Positions 7,240 through 16,461 are shown, counted from the first letter of the stretch. The stretch: DNA of 64,000 nucleotides from Streptococcus sp. 596553 (GCF_900411395.1 NZ_OXCQ01000008.1:1-64000), one strand, 5' to 3'. Numbers and translations: made by a program. Notes: generated by a model not told the origin, from the sequence alone.

Positions 7240-10041
7240 TTGTCTAAGAAAAGATTGTACGAAATCGCAAAAGAACTTGGAAAAGAAAGTAAAGAAGTTG
7301 TAGCGCGTGCAAAAGAGTTGGGCTTGGATGTGAAAAGCCACTCATCAAGTGTGGAAGAAGCTGTCGCTGCAAAAATCGCTGCCAGCTTTAAGCCTGCAGC
7401 TGCTCCGAAATCAGAAGCAAAACCTGTAGCACCAAAAGCAAGTGCAGAAAAGAAAGCCGAGAAATCTGAGCCAGCTAAACCAGCTGTAGCTAAGGAAGAG
7501 GCAAAACAAGCTGAGCCAGTTGCTCCGAAGGCAGAAAAAGTAGCAGCTAAACCGCAAAGCCGTAATTTCAAGGCTGAGCGTGAAGCCCGTGCTAAAGAGC
7601 AGGCAGAGCGACGCAAGCAAAATAAAGGCAATAACCGTGACCAACAACAAAACGGAAACCGTCAGAAAAACGACGGTCGCAATGGTGGAAAACAAGGTCA
7701 AGGCAACCGCGATAATCGTCGCATTAATGACCAAGCTAAGAAACAGCAAGGTCAGCAAAATCGTGGTAATGAGCGCCGTCAACAAGAGGACAAACGTCCA
7801 AATCAAGCGGCTCCACGTATTGACTTTAAAGCCCGTGCAGCAGCCCTAAAAGCAGAGCAAAATGCAGAATATGCCCGTTCAAGTGAGGAACGTTTCAAGC
7901 AGACTCAGGCTGCCAAAGAAGCCTTGGCCCAAGCAAACAAACGCAAGGAGCCAGAGGAAATCTTTGAAGAAGTGGCTAAGTTAGCTGAACAAGCGCAACA
8001 AGAACAGCAAGTTCAAGCAGTGGTTGAAGTCGTCCCTGAGAAAACAGAACCTGCAGTGGATACACGTCGTAAAAAACAAGCTCGACCAGACAAAAATCGT
8101 GACGATTATGATCACGAAGAAGATGGTCCTAGAAAACAACAAAAGAATCGAAGTAGTCAAAATCAAGTGAGAAATCAAAAGAATAGTAACTGGAATAACA
8201 ACAAAAAGAACAAAAAAGGCAATAACAAGAACAACCGTAATCAGACTCCAAAACCTGTTACAGAGCGTAAATTCCATGAATTGCCAACAGAATTTGAGTA
8301 TACAGATGGTATGACCGTTGCGGAAATCGCAAAACGTATCAAACGTGAACCAGCTGAAATCGTTAAGAAACTTTTCATGATGGGTGTCATGGCCACACAG
8401 AACCAATCCTTGGATGGGGAAACAATTGAACTCCTCATGGTGGATTACGGTATCGAAGCCAAACAAAAGGTTGAAGTGGATAATGCCGATATCGAACGTT
8501 TCTTTGTCGAGGATGGTTATCTCAATGAAGATGAATTGGTTGAGCGTCCACCAGTTGTAACTATCATGGGACACGTTGACCACGGTAAAACAACTCTCCT
8601 AGATACCCTTCGTAACTCTCGTGTTGCGACAGGTGAAGCAGGTGGTATCACTCAACATATCGGTGCCTACCAAATTGTTGAAAATGGCAAGAAGATTACC
8701 TTCCTTGATACACCGGGACACGCGGCCTTTACATCTATGCGTGCGCGTGGTGCATCTGTTACCGATATTACTATTTTGGTCGTAGCGGCAGACGATGGGG
8801 TTATGCCTCAGACTATCGAAGCCATCAACCACTCAAAAGCGGCCAACGTTCCAATCATCGTAGCCATTAACAAGATTGATAAACCAGGTGCCAACCCAGA
8901 ACGTGTTATCGGTGAATTGGCAGAGCATGGTGTCATGTCAACCGCTTGGGGTGGAGATTCTGAATTTGTTGAAATCTCAGCTAAATTCAACCAAAACATC
9001 GAAGAATTGTTGGAAACAGTCCTTCTTGTGGCTGAAATCCAAGAACTCAAGGCAGACCCAACAGTGCGTGCGATCGGTACAGTTATCGAAGCTCGCTTGG
9101 ATAAAGGAAAAGGTGCGGTCGCAACCCTTCTTGTTCAACAAGGTACCTTGAATGTCCAAGACCCAATCGTTGTCGGAAATACCTTCGGTCGTGTCCGTGC
9201 TATGACCAATGACCTTGGTCGTCGTGTTAAAGTTGCTGGACCATCAACACCAGTTTCAATCACAGGTTTGAACGAAGCGCCAATGGCAGGTGACCACTTT
9301 GCCGTTTACGAAGATGAAAAATCTGCGCGTGCGGCTGGTGAAGAACGTGCCAAACGTGCCCTCATGAAACAACGTCAAGCTACCCAACGTGTTAGCCTTG
9401 AAAACCTCTTTGATACCCTTAAAGCTGGTGAACTCAAATCAGTTAACGTTATTATCAAGGCCGATGTACAAGGTTCAGTTGAAGCCCTTTCTGCATCACT
9501 TCAGAAAATCGATGTGGAAGGTGTTAAAGTTACCATCGTTCACTCAGCGGTTGGTGCCATCAATGAATCTGACGTAACACTTGCGGAAGCTTCAAATGCC
9601 TTTATCGTTGGTTTCAATGTACGCCCTACACCACAAGCTCGTCAACAAGCAGAAGCTGACGATGTGGAAATCCGTCTCCACAGCATTATCTACAAGGTTA
9701 TCGAAGAGATGGAAGAAGCCATGAAGGGGATGCTTGATCCAGAATTTGAAGAAAAAGTTATCGGTGAAGCAGTTATTCGTGAAACCTTCAAGGTATCTAA
9801 AGTGGGAACCATCGGTGGATTCATGGTTATCAACGGTAAGGTTACTCGTGACTCTAAAGTCCGTGTTATCCGTGATGGTGTCGTTATCTATGACGGCGAA
9901 CTCGCAAGCTTGAAACACTACAAAGACGACGTGAAAGAAGTTCCAAACGGTCGTGAAGGTGGATTGATGATCGATGGCTACAATGATATCAAGACTGATG
10001 ATGTGATTGAGGCGTATGTCATGGAAGAAATTAAAAGATAA
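7240..10041 (+). CDS. infB: Translation initiation factor IF-2
   Basis: 933 residues, starting at TTG 7240 behind GAGGAGGA (the next residues, [15 protein letters not shown], are the typical IF2 N-domain). The linker at about 45-345 is of low complexity, rich in K, A, E, Q and N. The GTPase domain has G1 GHVDHGKT at residues 444-451, then DTPGHAAF and [10 protein letters not shown]. Domains II, C1 and C2 follow ([24 protein letters not shown]). IF2 positions fMet-tRNA on the 30S subunit and promotes joining of the 50S. It is the last gene of the nusA operon here. A run of hairpins separates it from rbfA. Confidence 0.97.
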   Translation: MSKKRLYEIAKELGKESKEVVARAKELGLDVKSHSSSVEEAVAAKIAASFKPAAAPKSEAKPVAPKASAEKKAEKSEPAKPAVAKEEAKQAEPVAPKAEKVAAKPQSRNFKAEREARAKEQAERRKQNKGNNRDQQQNGNRQKNDGRNGGKQGQGNRDNRRINDQAKKQQGQQNRGNERRQQEDKRPNQAAPRIDFKARAAALKAEQNAEYARSSEERFKQTQAAKEALAQANKRKEPEEIFEEVAKLAEQAQQEQQVQAVVEVVPEKTEPAVDTRRKKQARPDKNRDDYDHEEDGPRKQQKNRSSQNQVRNQKNSNWNNNKKNKKGNNKNNRNQTPKPVTERKFHELPTEFEYTDGMTVAEIAKRIKREPAEIVKKLFMMGVMATQNQSLDGETIELLMVDYGIEAKQKVEVDNADIERFFVEDGYLNEDELVERPPVVTIMGHVDHGKTTLLDTLRNSRVATGEAGGITQHIGAYQIVENGKKITFLDTPGHAAFTSMRARGASVTDITILVVAADDGVMPQTIEAINHSKAANVPIIVAINKIDKPGANPERVIGELAEHGVMSTAWGGDSEFVEISAKFNQNIEELLETVLLVAEIQELKADPTVRAIGTVIEARLDKGKGAVATLLVQQGTLNVQDPIVVGNTFGRVRAMTNDLGRRVKVAGPSTPVSITGLNEAPMAGDHFAVYEDEKSARAAGEERAKRALMKQRQATQRVSLENLFDTLKAGELKSVNVIIKADVQGSVEALSASLQKIDVEGVKVTIVHSAVGAINESDVTLAEASNAFIVGFNVRPTPQARQQAEADDVEIRLHSIIYKVIEEMEEAMKGMLDPEFEEKVIGEAVIRETFKVSKVGTIGGFMVINGKVTRDSKVRVIRDGVVIYDGELASLKHYKDDVKEVPNGREGGLMIDGYNDIKTDDVIEAYVMEEIKR

Positions 10042-10100
10042 GATTTTTGCTCCTTTTTTAGGTGGTGAGGGACGCAAGCAAACCGATGGTTTCATTGCTT

Positions 10101-10267
10101 ATTTTTGAGCCTAGGGTCTCAAAAATCCCCTGTGATGGGACTGATAAATCAGTTCCATCACTTTCACCACGGCGAAAGAAGCAGATGATTTCAAATTGAA
10201 CTTCGTTTCAATTTGAAATGAAAATCAAGAAGTTTAAAAATAGCTAGGTCTGCTGGCCTAGCTTTTG
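10101..10267 (+). other. Array of RNA hairpins between infB and rbfA
   Basis: Four inverted repeats in series. The first is ATTTTTGAG/CTCAAAAAT (10101-10126). The second is a 14-bp stem GTGATGGGACTGAT/ATCAGTTCCATCAC (10132-10161, one G-U). The third is a perfect 13-bp stem ATTTCAAATTGAA/TTCAATTTGAAAT (10188-10219). The fourth is AGCTAGG/CCTAGCT (10242-10263), followed by only four T. The last may be a weak terminator. The rest is unexplained structure in about 220 non-coding bases. Confidence 0.7.
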
Positions 10268-10291
10268 GTTCAAAGTAGAGAAAGGAATATC

Positions 10292-10642
10292 ATGGCAAAT
10301 CATTTCCGTACGGATCGTGTGGGCATGGAAATCAAGCGTGAAGTCAATGAGATTTTGCAAAAGAAAGTCCGTGATCCGCGTGTCCAAGGCGTGACCATCA
10401 CAGATGTTCAGATGCTAGGTGACTTGTCTGTTGCCAAGGTTTACTACACCATTTTGAGTAACCTTGCTTCGGATAATCAAAAAGCCCAAGTTGGACTTGA
10501 AAAAGCAACTGGTACCATCAAACGTGAACTTGGTCGCAATTTGAAATTGTACAAAATCCCAGATTTGACCTTCGTCAAAGACGAATCCATCGAATATGGA
10601 AACAAGATTGACGAGATGCTACGCAATCTGGATAAGAACTAA
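10292..10642 (+). CDS. rbfA: Ribosome-binding factor A
   Basis: I start at ATG 10292 (116 residues), which follows AGAAAGGA. The upstream extension has no support. The single KH-type domain is recognisable from [22 protein letters not shown] and [18 protein letters not shown]. RbfA binds the 30S subunit near the 5' end of 16S rRNA during late maturation and cold adaptation. It closes the ribosome-assembly gene cluster and is followed at once by a terminator. Confidence 0.95.
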   Translation: MANHFRTDRVGMEIKREVNEILQKKVRDPRVQGVTITDVQMLGDLSVAKVYYTILSNLASDNQKAQVGLEKATGTIKRELGRNLKLYKIPDLTFVKDESIEYGNKIDEMLRNLDKN

Positions 10643-10644
10643 AG

Positions 10645-10666
10645 AAGAGGGGCAACCCTCTTTTTT
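10645..10666 (+). terminator. Rho-independent terminator after rbfA
   Basis: AAGAGGG, loop GCAA, CCCTCTT, then a run of T. Confidence 0.9.
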
Positions 10667-10814
10667 GGTTGAGAAAGTAGGTGGAATTTGAAATGGAAAA
10701 ATATTCTTTTAAAAAGGGGGTCTGTATTTTTAAATGTTAGCTAATCAGAAAATGCTTTTTTTTTTTAGGAAATATGATATGATAAAGTGTAAAAAAGAAA
10801 TAAGGAGTTTGTAT

Positions 10815-11594
10815 ATGGCTGAACAAGAGTTGGCTATGCAAGTATTGCAACAAGTGGTGAAACTACCTGTTGTTAAGGTTGATCGTTCGAAATTTTTAGT
10901 GGATAAGTTTTCCAAAGAATTGGATCCACAGGACATTCCTACCTTATTAGAACAAGGTCCAACGTCTCTCTTATCTCAAGAAACCTTAGATAGAGTGGCT
11001 AATGTCTGCATTAGGGATAATGTTTTATTGGCGAGTGGAACCTCTGTTTTGGCAGGATTACCAGGTGGACTTGCCATGGCAATCACTATACCAGCGGATG
11101 TAGCTCAATTTTATGCTTTTTCTTTAAAATTAGCTCAAGAACTAGGTTATATTTATGGATATGAGGATCTTTGGGCTTCACGCGAGGAGTTGAGTGAAGA
11201 TGCTCAAAATACCCTCTTGCTTTATCTAGGCGTCATGTTGGGGGTAAATGGAACCGCTGCCTTGCTACGTGCTGGTGGTATAACAATTGCCAAACAGGTA
11301 ATGAAAACAGTGCCTAATAAAGCCTTAACAAAGACGCTTTGGTACCCTATTTTGAAAAAAGTCTTAAAAATATTTGGTGTGAATCTGACCAAGGGAGGGC
11401 TGGCCAAAGGAATGGGGAAATTTATTCCTATCTTGGGAGGTATCATTTCAGGTGGTTTAACCTTTGCAACTATGAAACCGATGGGTGAAAGCTTGCAGAA
11501 AGAATTATCCAAGCTAGTCAACTATAGTGAAGTTCAATATCAAGAAGATGTTGAAACAATCCGAAAAGAGGCTGAAATCATCGAAGGAGAGTAA
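10815..11594 (+). CDS. EcsC-like protein
   Basis: I choose ATG 10815 (259 residues), which has AAGGAG at the right distance. The 27 codons upstream are A/T-rich promoter sequence. The N-terminal part is helical and charged. A glycine-rich hydrophobic stretch with LAGLPGGLAMAITIPADVAQ (about residues 82-101) and a second one GMGKFIPILGGIISGGLTF near the C-terminus resemble EcsC-family proteins. Their molecular function is not established. Two tiny genes follow with coupled starts, so the three probably act together. An extended -10 (TGaTATGAT, about 10775-10783) lies 30 bases upstream. Confidence 0.6.
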   Translation: MAEQELAMQVLQQVVKLPVVKVDRSKFLVDKFSKELDPQDIPTLLEQGPTSLLSQETLDRVANVCIRDNVLLASGTSVLAGLPGGLAMAITIPADVAQFYAFSLKLAQELGYIYGYEDLWASREELSEDAQNTLLLYLGVMLGVNGTAALLRAGGITIAKQVMKTVPNKALTKTLWYPILKKVLKIFGVNLTKGGLAKGMGKFIPILGGIISGGLTFATMKPMGESLQKELSKLVNYSEVQYQEDVETIRKEAEIIEGE

Positions 11595-11595
11595 T

Positions 11596-11778
11596 ATGGG
11601 ACTCATAAAAATTCTAGCTAAAACTTATGGGAATTACTTTTTGACCGTGCAAGGTGTAAAAGTAATGAAGACGATAAAGAAAGATGACCACGCCGTTGTC
11701 GGTCTAGGGAAACTTTTTATTGCAGACAAGTTAATGGATACGGCTCGGTGGCTCATCAAGCCAGAGGAGAGAGAATGA
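11596..11778 (+). CDS. 60-residue protein in the EcsC-like unit
   Basis: ATG 11596 lies one base after the stop of the EcsC-like gene and has GGAGAG just upstream. The product (starting MGLIKILAKTYGNYF) is amphipathic, with about two weakly hydrophobic helices and a charged C-terminus (KPEERE). I do not recognise it. Its stop overlaps the next ATG (ATGA), which supports a three-gene coupled unit. Confidence 0.6.
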   Translation: MGLIKILAKTYGNYFLTVQGVKVMKTIKKDDHAVVGLGKLFIADKLMDTARWLIKPEERE

Positions 11779-11927
11779 AATTTTTCTGGGGACTTCTTGC
11801 CATTCTTTTTATTAAACCGATTATTGGAATTGTGAAATTCTTTTGGATGATCATCTCTTTTGCAGTCCAATTGCTGTTTTACAAGCTATTATTTAAACTA
11901 TTGGATTGGCTCTTTAAACTTATTTAG
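11775..11927 (+). CDS. 50-residue membrane peptide
   Basis: This short gene starts at ATG 11775, overlapping the previous stop. It is very hydrophobic (MKFFWGLLAILFIKPIIG at its start) with two closely spaced membrane segments and aromatic residues at the borders. There is no charged domain. Its size and composition resemble small membrane proteins that anchor or regulate a partner. The function is unknown. A strong terminator follows 23 bases later. Confidence 0.55.
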   Translation: MKFFWGLLAILFIKPIIGIVKFFWMIISFAVQLLFYKLLFKLLDWLFKLI

Positions 11928-11949
11928 TCCGTAATTCAAGTCGCAGAGA

Positions 11950-11978
11950 ACTAGCAGGAACTCCACTGCTAGTTTTTT
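11950..11978 (+). terminator. Rho-independent terminator
   Basis: ACTAGCAG and CTGCTAGT pair, followed by six T. It ends the EcsC-like unit. Confidence 0.9.
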
Positions 11979-11992
11979 AATCTCTTTCCTTG

Positions 11993-12001
11993 TGGTATAA
12001 T
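11993..12001 (+). promoter_or_regulatory. Extended -10 promoter for the DUF1858/DUF438 pair
   Basis: TGgTATAAT, with only a T run in the -35 position, 43 bases before the gene start. Confidence 0.6.
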
Positions 12002-12043
12002 AAAAGCAGTAAAATCATTTTAGAACATTCAGTGGAGGTCGTC

Positions 12044-12277
12044 ATGGACAATATCATCGATGTGTCAATTCCCGTTGCAGAAGTGGTGGATAAGCATCCA
12101 GAAGTCTTGGAAATCCTAGTAGAGCTGGGTTTCAAACCTCTTGCTAATCCCTTGATGCGTAATACTATCGGTCGTAAAGTATCACTCAAACAGGGTTCTA
12201 AGCTTGAAGGAACTCCTATGGACAAGATTGTCCGTACGCTGGAAGCAAACGGCTACGAAGTGATTGGGTTAGACTAA
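12044..12277 (+). CDS. DUF1858 domain protein
   Basis: 77 residues from ATG 12044, preceded by GGAGG. The sequence (IIDVSIPVAEVVDKHPEVLE at its start, then LVELGFKPLANPLMRNTIGR) matches the small DUF1858 domain, found alone or fused to hybrid-cluster and DUF438 proteins. It overlaps the DUF438 gene by one base (TAATG), so the two are translationally coupled and probably work together in a redox or NO-related process. That is inference from family context. Confidence 0.8.
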   Translation: MDNIIDVSIPVAEVVDKHPEVLEILVELGFKPLANPLMRNTIGRKVSLKQGSKLEGTPMDKIVRTLEANGYEVIGLD

Positions 12278-13578
12278 TGGCAGATGAACGGATTCATGTC
12301 CTACGGGATATTTTGTTAGAATTGCACAATGGTGCCTCTCCTGAGTCGGTTCAGGAGCGTTTTGATGCGACCTTTACAGGTGTTTCAGCCATTGAGATTT
12401 CCCTCATGGAGCACGAACTGATGAACTCAGACTCAGGTGTCACATTTGAAGATGTCATGGAACTCTGTGATGTCCATGCCAATCTTTTTAAAAATGCTGT
12501 TAAGGGTGTCGAAGTAGAGGATACCGAGCATCCTGGCCACCCAGTTCGGATCTTTAAGGAAGAAAATCTGGCCCTCCGTGCTGCCTTGATTCGCATTCGG
12601 AGACTGTTAGATACCTATGAGTCTATGGAAGATGAAGAAATGCTTGCGGAGATGCGTAAGGGTTTGGTGCGTCAGATGGGACTTGTGGGGCAATTTGACA
12701 TCCATTACCAACGTAAAGAAGAACTCTTCTTTCCTATCATGGAGCGCTATGGACACGATTCACCTCCTAAGGTCATGTGGGGAGTGGATGACCAGATTAG
12801 GGAACTCTTTCAAACAGCTCTAACGACAGCCAAGTCACTACCAGAAGTGTCGATTTCTACTGTAAAAGAAGATTTTGAAGCCTTTGCGACAGAGTTTGAA
12901 AGTATGATTTTCAAGGAAGAGTCTATCCTTCTCATGATTCTCCTTGAGTCCTTTACTCAGGATGACTGGCTTCAGATTGCGGAAGAGAGCGATGCCTATG
13001 GTTATGCTATCATCCGTCCGTCTGAGAAATGGGTGCCAGAAAGACAGAGTTTTGTTGAGGAAAAGAGTGAAGAGGAGCCTGTACAGCTAGATACGGCAGA
13101 GGGTCAAGTTCAGCAAGTTATCGATACGCCAGAAGGTCAGTTTACCATTACCTTTACCCCTAAGGAAAAGGAAGCAGTGCTGGACCGCCATAGTCAACAG
13201 GCTTTTGGGAATGGCTATCTCTCAGTCGAGCAGGCCAATCTGATCCTCAATCACCTCCCCATGGAGATTACCTTTGTAAATAAAGAGGATATTTTCCAGT
13301 ATTACAATGACAATACGCCAGCTGATGAGATGATTTTCAAACGAACACCGTCCCAAGTTGGGCGCAATGTTGAACTCTGTCATCCGCCTAAGTATTTGGA
13401 TAAGGTAAAAACCATTATGCAAGGTCTTCGTGACGGGGTCAAGGACAAATACGAGATGTGGTTTAAGTCCGAGTCGCGAGGTAAGTTTGTCCACATCACC
13501 TACGCAGCAGTGCGCGATGAAGATGGGGAATTCCAAGGTGTATTGGAGTACGTTCAGGATATTCAACCCTACCGTTAG
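12277..13578 (+). CDS. DUF438 / hemerythrin-like / PAS protein
   Basis: 433 residues in three parts. An N-terminal DUF438 domain covers about 1-75. A hemerythrin-type HHE bundle covers about 80-245, with candidate iron ligands in HPGHPVRIFKEEN, FDIHYQRKEELFFPIMERYGH and FKEESILLMIL. A C-terminal PAS domain covers about 310-430 (LPMEITFVNKEDIFQYYN, GRNVELCHPPK, HITYAAVRDEDGEFQGVLEY). Such proteins probably sense O2, NO or redox state through a di-iron centre and are soluble. It is coupled to the DUF1858 gene. The ligand and output are not known. Confidence 0.8.
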   Translation: MADERIHVLRDILLELHNGASPESVQERFDATFTGVSAIEISLMEHELMNSDSGVTFEDVMELCDVHANLFKNAVKGVEVEDTEHPGHPVRIFKEENLALRAALIRIRRLLDTYESMEDEEMLAEMRKGLVRQMGLVGQFDIHYQRKEELFFPIMERYGHDSPPKVMWGVDDQIRELFQTALTTAKSLPEVSISTVKEDFEAFATEFESMIFKEESILLMILLESFTQDDWLQIAEESDAYGYAIIRPSEKWVPERQSFVEEKSEEEPVQLDTAEGQVQQVIDTPEGQFTITFTPKEKEAVLDRHSQQAFGNGYLSVEQANLILNHLPMEITFVNKEDIFQYYNDNTPADEMIFKRTPSQVGRNVELCHPPKYLDKVKTIMQGLRDGVKDKYEMWFKSESRGKFVHITYAAVRDEDGEFQGVLEYVQDIQPYR

Positions 13579-13620
13579 ATTGACACGGACTATTTCCGTG
13601 GACTAGAATAAGGAGAAAAA

Positions 13621-13875
13621 ATGAGTTACGAACAAGAATTTATGAAGGAATTTGAAGCTTGGGTCAATACCCAGATCATGATTAACGACATGGCGCACAA
13701 GGAAAGCCAAAAAGTCTACGAAGAAGACCAAGACGAACGTGCCAAAGATGCCATGATTCGCTATGAGAGTCGCTTGGATGCTTATCAGTTCTTGCTTGGT
13801 AAGTTTGAAAACTTCAAAGCAGGCAAGGGATTCCATGATTTGCCAGAGGGATTGTTTGGTGAGCGGAATTATTAA
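13621..13875 (+). CDS. DUF1912-type small streptococcal protein
   Basis: 84 residues, preceded by AAGGAG. It is a soluble, highly charged, helical protein (MSYEQEFMKEFEAWVNTQIM, then YEEDQDERAKDAMIRYESRL), matching a conserved streptococcal family of unknown function. There are no membrane segments. A small palindrome CACGG/CCGTG lies between the upstream stop and this gene, so it may share the preceding transcript. Confidence 0.7.
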   Translation: MSYEQEFMKEFEAWVNTQIMINDMAHKESQKVYEEDQDERAKDAMIRYESRLDAYQFLLGKFENFKAGKGFHDLPEGLFGERNY

Positions 13876-13888
13876 ATGAGATAGATTC

Positions 13889-13917
13889 TTGATTTTTTAC
13901 TAAAATCTTGATAGAAT
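13889..13917 (+). promoter_or_regulatory. Sigma-A promoter for the helix-hairpin-helix protein
   Basis: TTGATT, a 17-base spacer and TAGAAT with the extended TGa. The transcript leader contains an 8-bp stem (AAATCCTT 13927-13934 with AAGGATTT 13959-13966) that would hide the ribosome site. Confidence 0.75.
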
Positions 13918-13970
13918 ATTTATATTAAATCCTTGTCAGAGCAGGGGTTTTTTATTGAAAGGATTTTATC

Positions 13971-14366
13971 ATGTCAAAGAAACTCAATCGTAAAAAACAA
14001 TTACGAAATAGCCTCCGTCGTGCAGGTGCCTTTTCAAGTACTGTGACTAAGGTTGTAGAAGAGACAAAAAAAGTCGTGAAACGTGCAGAGCAGTCAGCAA
14101 GCCAAGCTGGTAAGGCTGTTTCTAAAAAGGTTGAACAAGCAGTAGAAGCTACCAAAGAGCAAGCTCAAAAAGTAGCCAATTCTGTAGAAGATTTTGCAGC
14201 AAACTTGGGTGGACTTCCACTTGACCGTGCCAAAACTTTCTATGATGAAGGAATCAAGTCTGCTTCAGATTTCAAAAACTGGACTGAAAAAGAACTCCTT
14301 GCCTTGAAAGGAATCGGCCCAGCTACCATTAAGAAATTGAAGGAAAATGGCATCAAGTTCAAGTAA
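13971..14366 (+). CDS. Coiled-coil protein with C-terminal helix-hairpin-helix
   Basis: 131 residues. The N-terminus is very basic (MSKKLNRKKQLRNSLRR). A long alanine/lysine/glutamate helix follows (about 20-75), probably a coiled coil. The C-terminal 45 residues are a helix-hairpin-helix: the FKNWTEKELLALKGIGPATI region and KKLKENGIKFK carry the GIGP turn typical of non-specific DNA binding. The same C-terminal module ends the larger protein at 18006-19247. A nucleoid or DNA-associated role is plausible but unproven. Confidence 0.65.
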   Translation: MSKKLNRKKQLRNSLRRAGAFSSTVTKVVEETKKVVKRAEQSASQAGKAVSKKVEQAVEATKEQAQKVANSVEDFAANLGGLPLDRAKTFYDEGIKSASDFKNWTEKELLALKGIGPATIKKLKENGIKFK

Positions 14367-14379
14367 TTTTTCTTGTGCC

Positions 14380-14408
14380 TTGCATTTCCGAAAAAATCTT
14401 GCTACAAT
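14380..14408 (+). promoter_or_regulatory. Promoter of the T-box transcript
   Basis: TTGCAT, 17-base spacer and TACAAT with the extended TGc. Confidence 0.8.
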
Positions 14409-14626
14409 AGAGCCATTAGAGGTGTTTTGAATCCCGCATTTTACAGAAAGTGGCGGAGCTGAGAAGTCCACAAATGTGTCAAAACTGGTTGCTAATGGAT
14501 GAAAAATTGAAATAAAAGTGTCTTTTTGTTTTAAAGACGAGAGTTGCGGGCAACTGCCCGAAATTGGGTGGTACCGCGGATAAATACATTCGTCCCTGTC
14601 ATGTAGATGGCAGGGACGATTTTTTT
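14409..14626 (+). promoter_or_regulatory. T-box leader, probably valine-specific
   Basis: The invariant T-box core GGGTGGTACCGCGG is at 14566-14579. A terminator stem CGTCCCTG/CAGGGACG (14591-14618) with seven T competes with the antiterminator. Stem I is closed by GTTTT (about 14424-14428) and AAAAC (14481-14485). The triplet GTC at 14478-14480, just before the closing strand and followed by A, is a good valine specifier, which fits valS as the ancestral target. Uncharged tRNA would permit readthrough. valS is now about 5.8 kb downstream. Confidence 0.85.
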
Positions 14627-14646
14627 GTAGAAAGCGAGGAAGAAGG

Positions 14647-15207
14647 ATGACAAGAGCTGAATTACCAGAACGCTTAGAAACCGAACGACTCGTCCTACGA
14701 GTTCGTACAGTGGCAGATGCTGAGGATATCCATACCTACGCTAGTTTGCCGGAGGTCGCTTACCCAGCGGGCTTTCCGCCCGTCAAGACCTTGGAAGATG
14801 AAATCTATTATCTGGAGCATATCCTTCCCGAGCGCAATCAAACGGAAAATCTCCCAGCTGGCTACGGAATTGTCGTCAAAGGAACCGATAAAGTCATCGG
14901 CTCTGTTGATTTCAACCATCGGCACGAAGACGATGTACTGGAGATTGGCTACACCTTGCCCCCAGACTATTGGGGACGAGGTTATGTGCCAGAAGCAGCG
15001 CGTGCCTTGATTGACATAGCTTTTAGAGAACTAGGTCTTCACAAGATTGAACTTTCTTGCTTTGGTTACAATACCCAAAGTCAACGAGTCGCAGAGAAAC
15101 TTGGCTTTACTCTGGAAGCTCGCATCCGAGACCGCAAAGATGCCCAAGGCAATCGCTGTGATGATTTGAGATATGGCTTGCTGAGGAGTGAGTGGGAGGT
15201 AATTTGA
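14647..15207 (+). CDS. GNAT-family N-acetyltransferase (RimJ/RimL-like)
   Basis: 186 residues, 20 bases after the T-box terminator, with a GAGGAAGAAGG ribosome site. The layout is RimJ/RimL type: the N-terminus LPERLETERLVLRVRTVADA, then DYWGRGYVPEAARALIDIAF (the acetyl-CoA pyrophosphate loop, GRGY) and VAEKLGFTLEARIRDR. It would acetylate an amino group, possibly of a ribosomal protein or small molecule. The substrate is unknown. It overlaps the next gene (TGATG) and is the first coding gene under T-box control. Confidence 0.85.
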   Translation: MTRAELPERLETERLVLRVRTVADAEDIHTYASLPEVAYPAGFPPVKTLEDEIYYLEHILPERNQTENLPAGYGIVVKGTDKVIGSVDFNHRHEDDVLEIGYTLPPDYWGRGYVPEAARALIDIAFRELGLHKIELSCFGYNTQSQRVAEKLGFTLEARIRDRKDAQGNRCDDLRYGLLRSEWEVI

Positions 15208-15785
15208 TGCATCTTTTCATCATTGGTGCTCCAGCCTCAGGAAAAATGACGATTGGTCAAGAACTGTCTCAACTGACGGATTCTACCCTCTTTTATAACC
15301 ATCAAGCCATCGATTTTGCACTAGAAATCTATCAGGATTATACAGAGGAGATGTGGGAATTTGTTCGTGGAATTACCTTTTCTTTCCTTGGAGCAAGTGC
15401 AAGAAATCAGCGATCAGTAATTTTAACAGACGTAATTGATTTTTCAAATCAGTACCAGCTGATGTATTTGAAGCAAATTCAGGATTTGTTGGATGACTAT
15501 CATCAAGAGATTCTTTTTGTGGAGTTGGAAACAAGTCTTGAGGAGCGCTTACATCGAAATCGAACGGAGAACCGGTTGAAGCACAAACCCTTAAAACGAC
15601 ATATTGAGGTATCTGAAAGAGAAATTTTAGAGACTGCTGAAACACTTCAATTAAATTCCCAACATCAACCGAATGAGTTGCATCACTACCTTAAAATAAA
15701 TAATACGAATTTGCCTGCAGAAGAAGTTGCTAAGCAAATTCAAAATAAAATGAACAAAATAGAGAAAGGACAAACACATGTCTAA
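15207..15785 (+). CDS. P-loop kinase-like NTPase
   Basis: 192 residues from ATG 15207, with GGGAGG upstream and an overlapping stop/start with the GNAT gene. The P-loop GAPASGKMT (about residues 7-15) resembles small shikimate/adenylate-kinase-like ATPases, which often have Met at the Ser/Thr position followed by Thr. FVELETSLEERLHRNRTENR gives the lid arginines. The substrate is unknown. The stop codon (TAA 15783-15785) overlaps an ATG that begins a valS-like sequence. In the ancestral arrangement valS must have followed directly. Confidence 0.75.
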   Translation: MHLFIIGAPASGKMTIGQELSQLTDSTLFYNHQAIDFALEIYQDYTEEMWEFVRGITFSFLGASARNQRSVILTDVIDFSNQYQLMYLKQIQDLLDDYHQEILFVELETSLEERLHRNRTENRLKHKPLKRHIEVSEREILETAETLQLNSQHQPNELHHYLKINNTNLPAEEVAKQIQNKMNKIEKGQTHV

Positions 15786-16034
15786 AGAACTTCATGAAGA
15801 CGTTCTCAAGACTCAAGAAGTTCAAAAGTCTCAATCTTTTTCGTTCGTGATTCCTACCACCAAATGTAACTTGAAAACTCTACCTTAATCGCGCTTGGAG
15901 TACACCCTTCAAAGTAAACGAATCACAAAGAAACTGGGATTTCCCATTTAAGCCTGTATCCGAGGTCGTAAGAATATCCAATACAGCAGAGGTAGAGTTT
16001 GATTTATTGAAGAATGAGTTAGAGGAGAAAATAG
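15779..16034 (+). pseudogene. Decayed valS 5' end fused to a GNAT 3' remnant (copy A)
   Basis: The sequence begins agaaaggacaaacacATG and TCTAAAGAACTT, identical to the true valS start at 20402. It then resembles shortened valS codons (GTTCAAAAGTCTC, TCGTGATTCC, CCACCAAATGTAACT). From about 15930 it resembles the 3' end of the GNAT gene at 14647 (AATCACAAAGAAACTGGGATT, CGAGGTCGTAAGAA). Stops and frameshifts interrupt it. It is a rearranged scar, not a gene. A second version lies at 17696. Confidence 0.75.
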
Positions 16035-16440
16035 ATGGCTAAAAAGAAAAATAGAAAAAAGAATTAAATCGCCAGCAAAAGTTGGATATCAAAGTCGTTT
16101 CTGAAGAAGAGGTTGTCTGGACAGAACTACTGGCTAAAAAACCAACTTTTGTAGAACGTCGGACCATTCAAAATTTCGATGAACTACATACAACAGTGAT
16201 GCAATATGCTGATGAACATGGAGAGTATCCAGATGTTCAGCTAATCAATTACCAACTGAAAAATAGGATTTTTGATTAGAATCAGGACCATGCTTTATTT
16301 AGAGAAGCTATGCATACTCCAAATACACAGAAGCGAAATGAACTGTTAAAACAAGTTTTAAAGATCAATCCAGATTATTTTGCTGCTGATTTTCACCCAT
16401 TCTTATCAGAGGTTGAAGATTTTGATTTACCAACCTTTAG
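16035..16440 (+). pseudogene. Truncated copy of the TPR/HhH protein gene
   Basis: Nearly identical to the 5' third of the gene at 18006. One A is missing from the run near 16055 (six here, seven in the intact copy), which shifts the frame. A TGG codon of the intact copy is TAG here (16277-16279). Similarity stops at about 16437, where the next gene's upstream region begins. It lost about two thirds of its length. Confidence 0.85.
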
Positions 16441-16461
16441 ATTAGATTTAGGAGGCAAAGA

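Noticed and set aside
7411..8583. Long open frames on the minus strand opposite infB
   Set aside because: They mirror the K/A/Q-rich linker of IF2, encode implausible Leu/Phe/Val-rich chains and have no ribosome sites.
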